Positions 44,125 to 54,600 of a stretch of DNA of 64,000 nt are shown here, piece by piece. Both the position numbers and the translations under genes were made by a program. Where the stretch lies: assembly GCF_002355155.1 (NCBI RefSeq), contig NZ_AP017369.1:3472001-3536000 (forward strand), read 5' to 3'. The stretch is from Corynebacterium suranareeae (GTDB taxonomy: Bacteria; Actinomycetota; Actinomycetes; Mycobacteriales; Mycobacteriaceae). Every line of letters starts with the position of its first letter. The first letter of the stretch is position 1. Under the pieces are notes generated by a model that saw only the letters and a program-made list of their open reading frames with translations, searched no databases and was not told where the DNA came from.

Positions 44125-44152
44125 AGCGTCGAAAAGCGTGCTTTTTAGCGTT

Positions 44153-44500
44153 TTAAAAAACCACGTTGACCAGCAGCATGTATGCCAAAGTGCCGCCGAC
44201 AATGGATAGCCCGGCGGACCGTCGCCACCAATGAAGCAGCGCGGTAAACCCGACCGCGATCAGCGAGGCTCCCACACCTCCCGGCGCGCTGACCTGGCCG
44301 AACAGGGTGTAAATGACCAGCACAACCATGACACCCACCGGCATGGTGCGCCCCAAAACGCCCATCAGTTGGTTGTTTTTTACCCGCTTCATCGCAGCGT
44401 ATGGGAACTGGCGCAGCAAAACAGTGATTATGGCAACCGGGATTAAAACAGCCGCGACGTTAAAAAGCGTGACGCCTTCAGGCAGACCGTACTCACTCAT
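44153..44500 (-). CDS. azlD: AzlD-family small subunit of an amino-acid exporter
   Basis: The 115-residue protein has three or four membrane segments: VTLFNVAAVLIPVAIITVLL, the conserved RQFPYAAM and MPVGVMVVLVIYTLF. It pairs with AzlC-type proteins that export branched-chain amino acids; the species also has BrnFE of this class elsewhere. Its start overlaps azlC by 8 bases. Last gene of the cca operon. Confidence 0.82.
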   Translation of the reverse strand: MSEYGLPEGVTLFNVAAVLIPVAIITVLLRQFPYAAMKRVKNNQLMGVLGRTMPVGVMVVLVIYTLFGQVSAPGGVGASLIAVGFTALLHWWRRSAGLSIVGGTLAYMLLVNVVF

Positions 44501-45206
44501 GTTTGGTCCTGATCTCGAGTTTCTTATCCAGGTTGGGGAATCGAACGCGGCAGAGAAGAATCACAAAGTAGGTGGTCAGCGCGATAACAAGCATCTGTTC
44601 AGGGGCAACAAAACCTGCAACCAAGGCCAGCACCACCGCAAATAAGGGCAGTGAATAATCCTTATTGTTTTTGAATGCTTCCCAGGCCAGCACCACGAAA
44701 AGGGCAGTGAGCGCGAAATCCATACCTTTGAGGTCATCTGGCAAAACCTGACCAACCAAGGCTCCGATAATGCCAGGGATAACCCACAGCGCTTGGCACA
44801 GAATCTGGATGGTCAGCACCCTTGTGCCGCTGATTTTCCCAGGTGGGCGGGCTGAGACGATGGCGTAGGACTCGTCGGTAAGCGCATATGTTGAGTAAAC
44901 GCGACCCGTGCCGGAGTTGATGGTGTGGCGTGGGAAGGTGAGGCCGTAGAAAATATGTCGGAAATTGACCATGAACCCCGCCACCAGCGCGGAAAATGGG
45001 CCGATACCTGCGGTGACCATGCCGATCGCCAAATACTCCATCGATCCGGCATAGATAACGATGGAGAAAATTGGTGTCCACCACCAGGCGAAACCCGTTT
45101 GAACCATCAACAGCCCAAACGCCAAACCCAAAGGGATTAGCCCCAATCCGACAGCTAGAGTCTCAGAAACTCCTCCGCGGATTTCCTTTAACGTTTCGGC
45201 GCTCAT
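44493..45206 (-). CDS. azlC: AzlC-family large subunit of an amino-acid exporter
   Basis: The 237-residue membrane protein has LGLIPLGLAFGLLMVQTGFAWW, IYAGSMEYLAIGMVTAG, the family signature FMVNFRHIFYGLTFP and ALTDESYAIV. Together with AzlD it probably exports branched-chain amino acids or analogues. It starts directly after the stop of the yqgE gene, with no gap, so the genes are co-translated. Confidence 0.85.
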   Translation of the reverse strand: MSAETLKEIRGGVSETLAVGLGLIPLGLAFGLLMVQTGFAWWWTPIFSIVIYAGSMEYLAIGMVTAGIGPFSALVAGFMVNFRHIFYGLTFPRHTINSGTGRVYSTYALTDESYAIVSARPPGKISGTRVLTIQILCQALWVIPGIIGALVGQVLPDDLKGMDFALTALFVVLAWEAFKNNKDYSLPLFAVVLALVAGFVAPEQMLVIALTTYFVILLCRVRFPNLDKKLEIRTKHE

Positions 45207-45812
45207 TTAATTGTGCGACGGATCCGCAGGGAAGGTGGAATACAACGGCAAAGGCATTGCTTGTCGACGCATCACATCACCCCAAATATCCACGCGACCA
45301 GGCGCTATAATGTCCGAAGGCAGCGCGGGAGTTACAAACCAATCACCCTGTTCAATCTCCTCATTAAGCTGACCTGGTGCCCACTCCGCATAACCTGCGA
45401 AAAAGCGCATTCCTTCTAAATAATCAGCAACATCCTCAGGCTCTGAACGCAGATCAACATGCACCAGACGGTTAGCCAACTTGTTGAAACTAGTCGACTT
45501 TTCAATATCCACACCCGGTTTAGTAACTCCCAAACCAACCACAGCCTGCTGACTCAGTGGGCCACCAATATAAAGAGCCTGCGGCTTAGCAGTCAGGTCC
45601 ACCCACTCCGGCAACACATTTGCCACAGCAACATCGGAACGTGAAGAAATATTTACACCAAAAGTGGTGGCAGGGGAATGCTCAATGATCAAAACAATAC
45701 TGCGCTCAAACTCCTCCGAAGCCATATCCGGCGCAGACACCAACAACATGCCTGGAGAAACCTCATTGCGCTCCAACGCATTAAACAACCTATCGGCGTA
45801 AAAATCACTCAT
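45207..45812 (-). CDS. YqgE/AlgH family protein (UPF0301)
   Basis: The 201-residue protein has the family's VSAPDMASEEFERSIVLIIEHSPATTFGVNI, LYIGGPLSQQAVVGLG and FAGYAEWAPGQLNEEIEQGDW. Function is not established. It overlaps cca upstream by 8 bases. Confidence 0.85.
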   Translation of the reverse strand: MSDFYADRLFNALERNEVSPGMLLVSAPDMASEEFERSIVLIIEHSPATTFGVNISSRSDVAVANVLPEWVDLTAKPQALYIGGPLSQQAVVGLGVTKPGVDIEKSTSFNKLANRLVHVDLRSEPEDVADYLEGMRFFAGYAEWAPGQLNEEIEQGDWFVTPALPSDIIAPGRVDIWGDVMRRQAMPLPLYSTFPADPSHN

Positions 45813-47307
45813 TGTTTTCTCCTTCCCACCAACTTTTCAGCTCTGCGATGGCTTCATCTCGATCCAAAGGACCACGCTCCAAACGGAGCTCCTTCAAAAA
45901 CGCCCACGCTTTACCCACGACAGGTCCAGCCGGAATGTTTAGAATCTCCATGATCTCATTGCCATCCAAATCAGGACGCACCCTGGCTAGATCTTCCTTT
46001 GCGGCGATCTCTGCGATGCGTTCTTCCAAATGATCGTAGGTTGCCTGCAGCCTGGCTGCTTTCCTTTTATTCCTCGTGGTGCAATCAGCGCGAACCAACT
46101 TATGTAGCCGTGGAAGAAGCTCCCCAGCATCCGCAACATATCGACGCACTGCTGAATCTGTCCACTGACCTTCACCAAAGCCGTGGAAACGCATGTGCAA
46201 AAACACCAACTGGCCAACATCGCCCACCATCTGCTTGGAGTACTTCAGCTTGCGCATCCGCCGCCTCACGAGCTTCGCTCCCACCACCTCGTGCTGATGG
46301 AAACTCACCCGACCTTCTTCATTGAAGTCACGGGTATCTGGCTTTCCACAATCGTGCAGCAACGCAGCCCATCGAAGCACCAGGTCAGGACCATCTTCTT
46401 CCTGATCAATAGCTTGACGCATCACCTGCAATGAATGCGCATACACATCCTTGTGCTGCATATGCTCATCTTGAGTCATCTGCATCGCAGGAATCTCCGG
46501 GTAAATAATCTGAGCAAGCCCAGACTCCACCATGAGATCAATACCCGCCTCCGGGTTTTTACCAAGAATCAACTTATCCAACTCAACTTGCATGCGCTCA
46601 ACCGTGATCCGAGTAATCTGCTGCGCCATCTCAGACATGGCAGTAAACACACGAGGAGCAAGAGCAAAATCGAGCTGCGACACAAAACGAGCCGCCCGCA
46701 GCATCCTCAACGGATCATCATTGAACGACTGCTCCGGTGTAGCTGGGGTATCTAAAGTATGGGTCAGCAAATCTTCCAACCCACCCACAGGGTCATGGAA
46801 CTTTAACTCTCCATCTGCTTGAATCTCCACAGCCATGGCGTTGACCTTGAAATCACGCCTGATCAGATCACCTTCCAAGGTGTCGCCGAACGTCACCTCA
46901 GGGTTACGAGAGTTTCCGTCATAAAGATCAGAACGGAACGTGGTGATCTCAATCTGCTGACCATGCTTTTCCGCAGACAAAGTGCCAAACGCAATGCCGG
47001 TATCCCACACCACATCCGCATAATCATCCAAGATCGCCTTTGTTTCCTCCGGCCTAGCAGACGTTGTGAAATCAAGGTCATGGCCCAATTCCCCCAAGAA
47101 AGCATCCCGGACAGAGCCACCCACCAAGTACAAGGAGTGACCTTTTTCCGTAAACGCTGCCGCCAAAGGCACAAGAATGTCAGAAAGTTTCCCAATAGCC
47201 TGGTGAGCGCGCGCCATTAACGCAAGGCGATCTACTTCCTGATCCACGTGCTGTGGCGGAACTTGGTTCTGGGCATTTTGAGCATCCTGGGCATCCTGGG
47301 AATTCAC
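45805..47307 (-). CDS. cca: CCA-adding tRNA nucleotidyltransferase with HD domain
   Basis: The 500-residue class II enzyme has the nucleotidyltransferase head LYLVGGSVRDAFLGELGHDLDFTTSA with the DxD pair, GDLIRRDFKVNAMAVEI, and DPLRMLRAARFVSQL. The HD domain follows (VYAHSLQVMRQAI, RWAALLHDCGKPDTR). It adds or repairs the 3' CCA of tRNAs. The proposed GTG at 47305-47307 has no ribosome site but has TAGACT 8 bases upstream, so the mRNA may be leaderless. The first codons carry a short tandem repeat giving DAQDAQNAQNQ. An ATG at 47212-47214 is an alternative. Confidence 0.88.
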   Translation of the reverse strand: MNSQDAQDAQNAQNQVPPQHVDQEVDRLALMARAHQAIGKLSDILVPLAAAFTEKGHSLYLVGGSVRDAFLGELGHDLDFTTSARPEETKAILDDYADVVWDTGIAFGTLSAEKHGQQIEITTFRSDLYDGNSRNPEVTFGDTLEGDLIRRDFKVNAMAVEIQADGELKFHDPVGGLEDLLTHTLDTPATPEQSFNDDPLRMLRAARFVSQLDFALAPRVFTAMSEMAQQITRITVERMQVELDKLILGKNPEAGIDLMVESGLAQIIYPEIPAMQMTQDEHMQHKDVYAHSLQVMRQAIDQEEDGPDLVLRWAALLHDCGKPDTRDFNEEGRVSFHQHEVVGAKLVRRRMRKLKYSKQMVGDVGQLVFLHMRFHGFGEGQWTDSAVRRYVADAGELLPRLHKLVRADCTTRNKRKAARLQATYDHLEERIAEIAAKEDLARVRPDLDGNEIMEILNIPAGPVVGKAWAFLKELRLERGPLDRDEAIAELKSWWEGENNE

Positions 47308-47404
47308 GAATCTGAGTCTACCCAGTAGAACTGTGGGCAAAAACTGCTCTGTTGAGGAGGGCCAAATAGGTTCCCATATCCAAGGCAGCGGGGGAGCACT
47401 TTTA

Positions 47405-48015
47405 ACGATTGCACGAATCCACCACAAATCTTAAATTTCCCGTGGTTTGTGGTGGATTGGTGCATGATTAGGCCTAAAATCTGCACGAATCCACCACAAA
47501 CATGTTCGATTTAAAGATTTGTGGTGGGGATTTGCATGTGCGAGGCCAGCAACCAGGTTTTAAGCTTGGAGTCCTAATCAATAAAAGGAGCGCAGAAACC
47601 CCTTCTGCCACAGCAGGCGATTTAAGGGGTTGGACTTTCTCAAATGAGTCTAGGTGTGGGTATGCCTTTATTAAGCGCTTACAAGCGATTCTAGGAGGGG
47701 TCAGTTTTGGGGCTATTGTGACTAATGTGAAACCTGGAAGTTTGCTGATCAAATTCTCGTCCCCGTCTGCACTGACTGGGCTGAATCTGGTCGAAAATTC
47801 GCATTTTCAACCCTCCATTATGCAAATATTCGTTCGATTCCAGTAACTCGCCCAGCAAACCGAACGAATATTCGCATCCGGGCTACACTCGCGTGCCAAT
47901 CCACCATTTTTCACCACCCGCCACCTGAAAATGGTGAATCCTAACGCTTTTCGACCCCCAAAAGCGTGCCAATTCACCAGTAAACTCAACCCGCCGAGGA
48001 TTAATGGTGAATCCT
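47405..48015. repeat. Diverged structured repeats C and D in the cca/NUDIX gap
   Basis: Two hairpins with stems GCACGAATCCACCACAAA and near complements lie at 47411-47463 and 47483-47536. A diverged copy of the conserved module lies at 47617-47716, with the TTAAGGGGTT and AAGCGCTTACAAGCGATTCT positions recognisable. A third set of hairpins follows: 47821-47836 with 47861-47876 (ATATTCGTTCG), then two with GGTGAATCC-type stems at about 47894-47945 and 47967-48015. The 850-base gap therefore holds at least five long hairpins and no credible gene; a 114-codon frame at 47502-47846 lies in this repeat and is not counted. Confidence 0.7.
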
Positions 48016-48141
48016 AACCAACATCCGACATCACTCGGAAACCCAAAAGAAACTCAAGCGAAGTTGACCACGTGAAGACGCATATAAGAAGTCATTTAAC
48101 CCCCGGGCGGTTCATTAGTACCGAATACCCACCTCTCACGA

Positions 48142-48147
48142 TACGAT
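48142..48147 (+). promoter_or_regulatory. -10 element of a leaderless NUDIX/DUF6049/murJ transcript
   Basis: TACGAT ends 7 bases before the ATG at 48155, so the transcript probably begins at the start codon. No Shine-Dalgarno sequence is present. Confidence 0.5.
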
Positions 48148-48154
48148 TGGTTGA

Positions 48155-49081
48155 ATGAGTGACTTGAAACCCGAGGGGACTACTAGCGGAGCGCCTAAAC
48201 GCAGGCGTCGTCGCCGTTCTCGCCGTCCTTCAGGTCAGAACCAACAGAACCAACAGAACCAGCAGAACCAACAAAACCAGACCCAACAACCAAGCCAGCA
48301 AACACAGCAAGCCCAAACCCAACCCCAAAACCAACAAGGGTCTGAGAAAACCTCTCAACGGCCTAAGCGCCGTCGTTCTCGCAGGGGGCCAAACAAAAAA
48401 CAAAACAACTCCCAGCAAAGCACCCAACAGAAAGAAAGCCAGCAGAAAGAAACTCAGCAAACCCGCCAGAAGCAATCCTCCAAACAATCCCTGGAGAAGA
48501 CCCGGGGTAAGGGTAGGAGGTCTCCAACGAGGAGGCGTCCTAACAATAGGGTGCATCAGGCAGGCCAGCAGTCTCGGATGGTTACCTCTGATGAGACGTC
48601 GGCGGGTGGACTTGTTGTTTCTGGTCTTTCTGAGGCTGTGAATGAGCACAATGAAGTAGATCTGTCGAAGATTTATGTGGCGCTGATTGGTCGATTGGAT
48701 CGTCGTGGTCGTTTGTTGTGGTCTATGCCGAAGGGTCATGTTGAGCCTGGTGAGGGTAAGGCTGCGACTGCGGAGCGTGAGGTCTGGGAAGAAACAGGCA
48801 TCCATGGTGAGGTGTTCACTGAGTTGGGTGTGATTGATTATTGGTTCGTTTCGGAAGGGAAACGGATCCATAAGACGGTGCATCATCATTTGTTGCGTTA
48901 TGTGGATGGTGATTTAAATGATGAGGATCCGGAGGTCACGGAGGTGGCGTGGATTCCGGCGAATCAGTTGATTGAGCATTTGGCTTTTGCGGATGAGCGG
49001 AAGTTGGCTCGTCAGGCGCATGATTTGCTTCCTGAGTTTGCGTTGAAGGAGAAGGCGGAGGGAAGGTCTACCCCGAGGTGA
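48155..49081 (+). CDS. NUDIX hydrolase with long Gln/Arg-rich N-terminal tail
   Basis: The 308-residue protein has a highly basic start (KRRRRRRSRRPSGQ), a stretch of Gln/Asn repeats up to about residue 120, then a NUDIX domain with the complete box GHVEPGEGKAATAEREVWEE followed by TGIHGEV. The C-terminal domain resembles diadenosine/nucleotide-diphosphate hydrolases. The tail may bind RNA or polyphosphate. It overlaps the next gene by four bases (GTGA). Confidence 0.85.
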   Translation: MSDLKPEGTTSGAPKRRRRRRSRRPSGQNQQNQQNQQNQQNQTQQPSQQTQQAQTQPQNQQGSEKTSQRPKRRRSRRGPNKKQNNSQQSTQQKESQQKETQQTRQKQSSKQSLEKTRGKGRRSPTRRRPNNRVHQAGQQSRMVTSDETSAGGLVVSGLSEAVNEHNEVDLSKIYVALIGRLDRRGRLLWSMPKGHVEPGEGKAATAEREVWEETGIHGEVFTELGVIDYWFVSEGKRIHKTVHHHLLRYVDGDLNDEDPEVTEVAWIPANQLIEHLAFADERKLARQAHDLLPEFALKEKAEGRSTPR

Positions 49082-51597
49082 GTCGTTCGCTACGTTGTGT
49101 GTCGGTGTTGGCAGCCACAGCGGCCACGGCAGCCACAGTGGCCACAGCAGCCGTAACTATCGCCAGTTTCAGCACAGCACCAGTCCACGCGTTGCCGATT
49201 CCGCTTGATCCTTCTGATCCGACGGTGTCGGAGTTGTGGGTGAATCCGAGTGCGCGTGCTGATGATGAGATTTCTGATGTGGATCTGGAGATCTCAAGTT
49301 TCACAATGCCTAACAATGGGCTTGCGGCGCGGGTGGGGGAGTCGGTAAAGGCGCAGGTTAAGGTCACTAATCGTACGTCGCAGACGTTGAGCAATATTAC
49401 GTTGCAGGCGCGTCGTCAGGAGGCGTCTTTTGATGTGGCGAGTGCCCGGGTGGCGGCGACAAGTAATGCTTATGGTTATTTTGGTGCTGCGTCAACTCTA
49501 GATAGTGAGCTTGAGCCGGGGGAGAGCGTTGAGGTGGATCTGGAGATCCCTCTTGATAGTTTGTTGATTTCTCAGGCTGGTTCTTTTCCCACGATGTTGG
49601 AGTTGTCGGGTCAGCTTGATGGGGTGGCGTCGCATTTGGATTCGCAGCGGTTTTTGCTGCCGGTTGTCGATGATGCACAAGAGCTCGATGCCCCGACCCC
49701 GACGACGATGATTTACCCAATTTCGGCGCAGACAAATGTGTTGGGTGGTGAAACTGGTGAGGCGCCAGAAGATCCGCCTTTGCTGGTCAGCTCCGACGCA
49801 CTCGCTGGCGAGTTGGAGGCAAGCGGGCGTTTGCAAAAGCTTATCGACGCCTACCTCCATTCTTCCCCCGCCGTTCAACAAGCTACCTGTCTTGCCATTG
49901 ATCCTCAGCTTCTTGATGTTGTTGATCGCATGACCGGCGGTTACACCGTGACGGACACTCGCCCCAGCACGGTGCGTCAAAATCAGCGACTTCGTGAGTT
50001 GTGGACTGCCGATAATCAACCCAACCCGGGCACACCTGGTACTGGCGCGGAAGATGCGGCAGTGTTTTTAGAAAAGCTTCGCCAAGCAGCAGCTAGTTCA
50101 TGCACAGTGGCGTTGCCGTGGGCGAATACTGATTTGAATGCGGTGAGTGAAACCGGCAATCAGTGGCTGATGCGTGAAGCGTTGCAGCGCGGGGTGTCTA
50201 CGTTTGAGGAAGTTTTAGGCGTTGTTCCAGAGTCCAATGTGGTGATTCCTGGAAATGGTTATGTTGATCCATCGACCGCGGGTGATTTGGGTTGGGCAGA
50301 TAATGCGTTGGCTCCAGATCAGGCGTGGGAGGTGCAATCGCAGGATTTGGTTGCTTCTGCTGATGCTTCGGAGCAAAGCGCGTTGGATAATCCAAAGCCA
50401 ACTCCGGGAAATGTAGAGGCTCCAACGCCGACCACTCCGGTGTCTGTGTTGGTGTCTGATAATACGGTGTGGCGGACCACGAGTGCGGATCGTTTCCATT
50501 CTTTGGCGCCGGGGGTTACTGCGGTGTCGTATCAGGGTTCGTTGTCGGCAACGTTGGCTACATTGGGCGAAAATCCGGAAACGGTGGGGTATTCCAATCC
50601 GGATTCGCGTTATGACTACGCGATGGATTCTGAAAGTGCCCGCAATCTCACAGGCCAGGCAGCGCTGCGGCTCACGGTGGATAATGGCGATGAGGATTCA
50701 CCGGTGTTAGTCATGCCCAGTGCGGTGCTGGGCGCCGACGACGGCGAGATGTTGCTGCGCACCACCGAGGAATTGCTTCTTGACGGCTCCGCCCGACCTT
50801 TTTCCCTCAAGGACTACCTCACTACTAATGCTGAGCAACAAAGCATCTTAAATGCCGCCACGACCCCACCTGATGACACCGCTTTCGGAGCCCCTTATGA
50901 TGATCCTGCTACGCTGACGGAAACGGAAATTTTACGCACCACGCAGCAGGCGGAATACATCGATGACTTAACGGGGATTATGTTTAATGATCCCAGCATT
51001 GCGTTGACTCGTTATGGTTTCACGGCACCGCTGCGCCATGATTTGTTGCGTGCTTTAAGTATTAATGAGCGTCGCTCAGTTGCCCGTCACTCCGAAGCGG
51101 CTTCAAGGGCAGATCGACTCCTTAACGGCAACCGCGATACTTTGCAGAAATTGCGCAGCTCTGTGGCATTGCTGCCACCGGGGAATGTGTATACCCGTAC
51201 CTCTGATTCCTCGCCGTTGCTTATTGTTGCGCAAAATGGTTTGCCGCTTCCTGCTGAGACCCAGATTTTGTATTCCGGGAATCAGCAAGCACATATCAAT
51301 ACCCCCGGTGTGGTTCGAATTCCAGCGCAGGGTTCCATCACGTTGCAAATGACTGCTGATTTGCCGGATGAAAGTGCGCGTACTGATCTGACATTGTGGT
51401 TGGCATCCCCAGATGGGGCCACCATTAGTGAACCTGTAGAAATTACTGTCCAGCCTCGTCCCAACCTAAGCATCACGCTCTTTTTCGTGGCAGCAGGCAT
51501 TCTGGCAGTGGGTGGGTTGTTGTTTATGAAGAAGAAACGAAACGTCGAAAAGCGTTTGCCCGGTACGGGATCGCCCAAACCGCCCCCAACCCACTAA
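49078..51597 (+). CDS. DUF6049-family secreted/membrane-anchored protein
   Basis: The 839-residue protein has an N-terminal signal (AATAATAATVATAAVTIASF), a long extracellular region with beta domains (VKVTNRTSQTLSNITLQARR) and large alpha/beta parts, and a C-terminal membrane anchor LFFVAAGILAVGGLLFM followed by KKKR. A homologue at the same position, between a NUDIX gene and murJ, is found across mycobacteria and corynebacteria (Rv3909 type); its function is unknown but is thought to concern the cell wall. Start GTG overlaps the previous stop. Confidence 0.82.
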   Translation: MSRSLRCVSVLAATAATAATVATAAVTIASFSTAPVHALPIPLDPSDPTVSELWVNPSARADDEISDVDLEISSFTMPNNGLAARVGESVKAQVKVTNRTSQTLSNITLQARRQEASFDVASARVAATSNAYGYFGAASTLDSELEPGESVEVDLEIPLDSLLISQAGSFPTMLELSGQLDGVASHLDSQRFLLPVVDDAQELDAPTPTTMIYPISAQTNVLGGETGEAPEDPPLLVSSDALAGELEASGRLQKLIDAYLHSSPAVQQATCLAIDPQLLDVVDRMTGGYTVTDTRPSTVRQNQRLRELWTADNQPNPGTPGTGAEDAAVFLEKLRQAAASSCTVALPWANTDLNAVSETGNQWLMREALQRGVSTFEEVLGVVPESNVVIPGNGYVDPSTAGDLGWADNALAPDQAWEVQSQDLVASADASEQSALDNPKPTPGNVEAPTPTTPVSVLVSDNTVWRTTSADRFHSLAPGVTAVSYQGSLSATLATLGENPETVGYSNPDSRYDYAMDSESARNLTGQAALRLTVDNGDEDSPVLVMPSAVLGADDGEMLLRTTEELLLDGSARPFSLKDYLTTNAEQQSILNAATTPPDDTAFGAPYDDPATLTETEILRTTQQAEYIDDLTGIMFNDPSIALTRYGFTAPLRHDLLRALSINERRSVARHSEAASRADRLLNGNRDTLQKLRSSVALLPPGNVYTRTSDSSPLLIVAQNGLPLPAETQILYSGNQQAHINTPGVVRIPAQGSITLQMTADLPDESARTDLTLWLASPDGATISEPVEITVQPRPNLSITLFFVAAGILAVGGLLFMKKKRNVEKRLPGTGSPKPPPTH

Positions 51598-51649
51598 CGT
51601 ATCGCATAGTTATTTTCGTCGTGCGCGCCGTTAAGGCGTGCACTTGTAC

Positions 51650-54600
51650 ATGAATGGTCAACAAGTGAGTTCTTCGCTTTCGAATAATTCGGAGCCTTCC
51701 GGTCTACGTGCCCGGATCGTTGCTCCTGCACCGCCGGCGCCTGTGCCTGAGGCGCGCAAGAAGGCTGTCGCACGCACAGATGGTGATCGCTCGAGTTTGA
51801 AAAACTCGCCCACAGCACCTGTGGCGCCTGTAACTGCCCAGCGTGAACCGGAGCCAGAAAAGCACACCTCCGATTCTGATGTGGTGCGCTCGACTGGGTC
51901 GATGGCGATCGCCACGCTGCTAAGCCGTATCACGGGATTCTTGCGCACCGTCATGATTGGTGCGGCTCTGTCCCCGGCGATTGCATCAGCGTTTAATACC
52001 GCAAACACTCTGCCCAACCTGATCACGGAGATTGTGTTGGGTGCGGTACTGACGTCGCTGGTGATTCCGGTGCTGACCCGCGCGGAGAAGGAAGACGCCG
52101 ACGGGGGATCAGGATTTTTTAGGCGCCTGCTCACGTTGTCGGTGACGTTGCTGGGTGGTGTGACCATCCTGTCGATTATCGGCGCGCCACTGCTGACTCG
52201 GATGATGCTGTCGTCTGAGGGCCAAGTCAACGTGGTCATGTCCACGGCGTTTGCCTATTGGCTGTTGCCTCAAGTCTTCTTCTACGGACTGTTTGCACTG
52301 TTCATGGCGGTGTTGAATACCCGTGAGGTGTTTAAACCCGGCGCGTGGGCGCCTGTGGTCAACAACGTCATCACGCTCACTGTGCTGGGTGTGTACATGG
52401 TGCTGCCTGCACGTTTGCATCCGCATGAGCACGTTAGTGTGCTGGATCCTCAGATTTTGTTCTTAGGCATCGGTACCACTGCTGGTGTGGTTGCACAGTG
52501 TTTGATCATGATTCCGTACCTGCGTCGCGCGGGTATTGATATGCGCCCGCTGTGGGGCATTGATGCACGTTTGAAGCAATTTGGTGGCATGGCGCTGGCG
52601 ATTATCGTCTATGTGGCTATTTCCCAATTTGGCTACATCATCACCACCCGCATTGCGTCGATTGCTGATGATGCTGCACCGTTTATTTATCAGCAGCACT
52701 GGATGTTGCTGCAGGTTCCTTATGGCATCATTGGCGTCACGTTGCTCACTGCCATCATGCCGAGGCTGTCCCGAAATGCGGCAGATGGCGATGATAGGGC
52801 AGTGGTGTCTGATCTTCAGCTTGGTTCCAAGCTGACGTTTATTGCGCTGATTCCGATCGTGGTGTTTTTCACTGCGTTTGGTGTGCCGATTGCCAACGCG
52901 CTTTTTGCCTACGGTCAGTTTGATGCCAATGCCGCCAATATTCTTGGTTGGACGTTGAGCTTTTCCGCCTTCACGTTGATTCCTTATGCATTAGTACTGC
53001 TGCACCTGCGTGTGTTTTATGCACGTGAAGAGGTCTGGACTCCTACCTTCATCATCGCCGGTATCACTGCCACCAAGGTTGTGCTGTCACTGCTGGCACC
53101 GGTGCTATCTAGTTCGCCTGAGCGCGTAGTGGTGCTCCTGGGTGCTGCCAATGGCTTCAGTTTCATCACCGGCGCGGTGATTGGTGCGTATTTGTTGCGA
53201 AAGAAACTGGGCCTGTTGGGCATGCGTTCTTTGGCGATCACCTCACTGTGGGCCTTGGGTTCCGCAGCAGTAGGCGCCGCTGCAGCGTGGGCGCTTGGAT
53301 GGGCTATTCAAGCCGTTGTGGGTGATTTCCTCTTGGGCACCCTAAGTTCTGTGGGATACCTGTTGTACTTAGGTGTGCTTGGTGTCTTCTTCATCATTGT
53401 CACTGGTATCGTGCTGTCGCGTTCGGGTCTGCCGGAAGTACAAAACTTGGGCCAGGCGCTAACGCGTATCCCAGGTATGAGCCGATTTATTCGCCCCAAC
53501 ACCAAGATCTCTTTGGATGTCGGCGAAGTGTCCGAGCAAGATTTCTCCACGCAGCTGGTTGCTCCAAGCGAGTTCGCAGCCACACCTGTTCCACCACCAA
53601 TGTCTGCCGGTATCGTTCGTGGTCCCCGTTTGGTTCCGGGCGCACCTGTGGGCGATGGCCGATTCCGTTTGCTTGCTGATCACGGCGGCGTCCAAGGCGC
53701 ACGCTTCTGGCAGGCGCGTGAAATTGCCACCGGCAAGGAAGTGGCATTGGTGTTTGTGGATACCTCCGGCAACGCGCCTTTCGCACCGCTGTCTTCCGCA
53801 GCTGCAGCAGGTATTGCCTATGAGGTGCAGCGCCGCACTAAGAAGCTGGCAAGCTTTGGCAGCACGGCGGTGGCCTCTAATATCCGCACCGAGGCGTACC
53901 GCAATGGCTGTTTGATTGTGGCTGATTGGGTTCCAGGGTCCAGCCTCAGCGCCGTTGCCGAAGCCGGCGCTGATCCACGCGCCGCAGCGTTCGCGCTTGC
54001 TGAACTCACCGAAACCATCGGCATCGCCCACAGCAAGGGCATCCCCGCCGGCCTGGATAACAAATCCCGGATCCGCATCAACACCGACGGCCATGCCGTC
54101 CTCGCCTTCCCGGCGATTTTGCCCGACGCCTCAGAGCAGCGCGACGCTAAGTCCTTGGCCTCGGCCACCGAAATGCTTATCGACGCCACCCTCGCCCCCA
54201 ATGACGTCAAGGCGATGATCACCCAAGCCCAAGATCTCGCAACAGCAGAAAACCCTGATTACGCATCACTGGCCATGGCGATGCGCACCTGTGGCCTGTT
54301 CACCGAAGAACCAACCCATCTGGTGGTGAAGAAAGAAAAGACACCAAAGCCGGCTAAACGCGATGGTTTCGGTGCCTCTGACTACACCGCCAAAGGCATG
54401 GCCGGTATCGCAGCAGTGGTAATTATTTTGGTCTCCCTCGTTGCTGCTGGCACTGCATTCCTCACCAGTTTCTTCGGCAGCACCAATGAACAATCCCCGT
54501 TGGCTCCTGTCGAAACCACTACCTCCGAAGCCCCGGAGCCAGTGGGACCACCTGTGTATCTAGAACTAGATCAAGCCCGCGAATGGGATGAAGGTGCAGG

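Noticed and set aside
47502..47846. 114-codon open frame in the cca/NUDIX gap
   Set aside because: It runs through hairpins and the diverged repeat module; the sequence is explained by the repeat structure.
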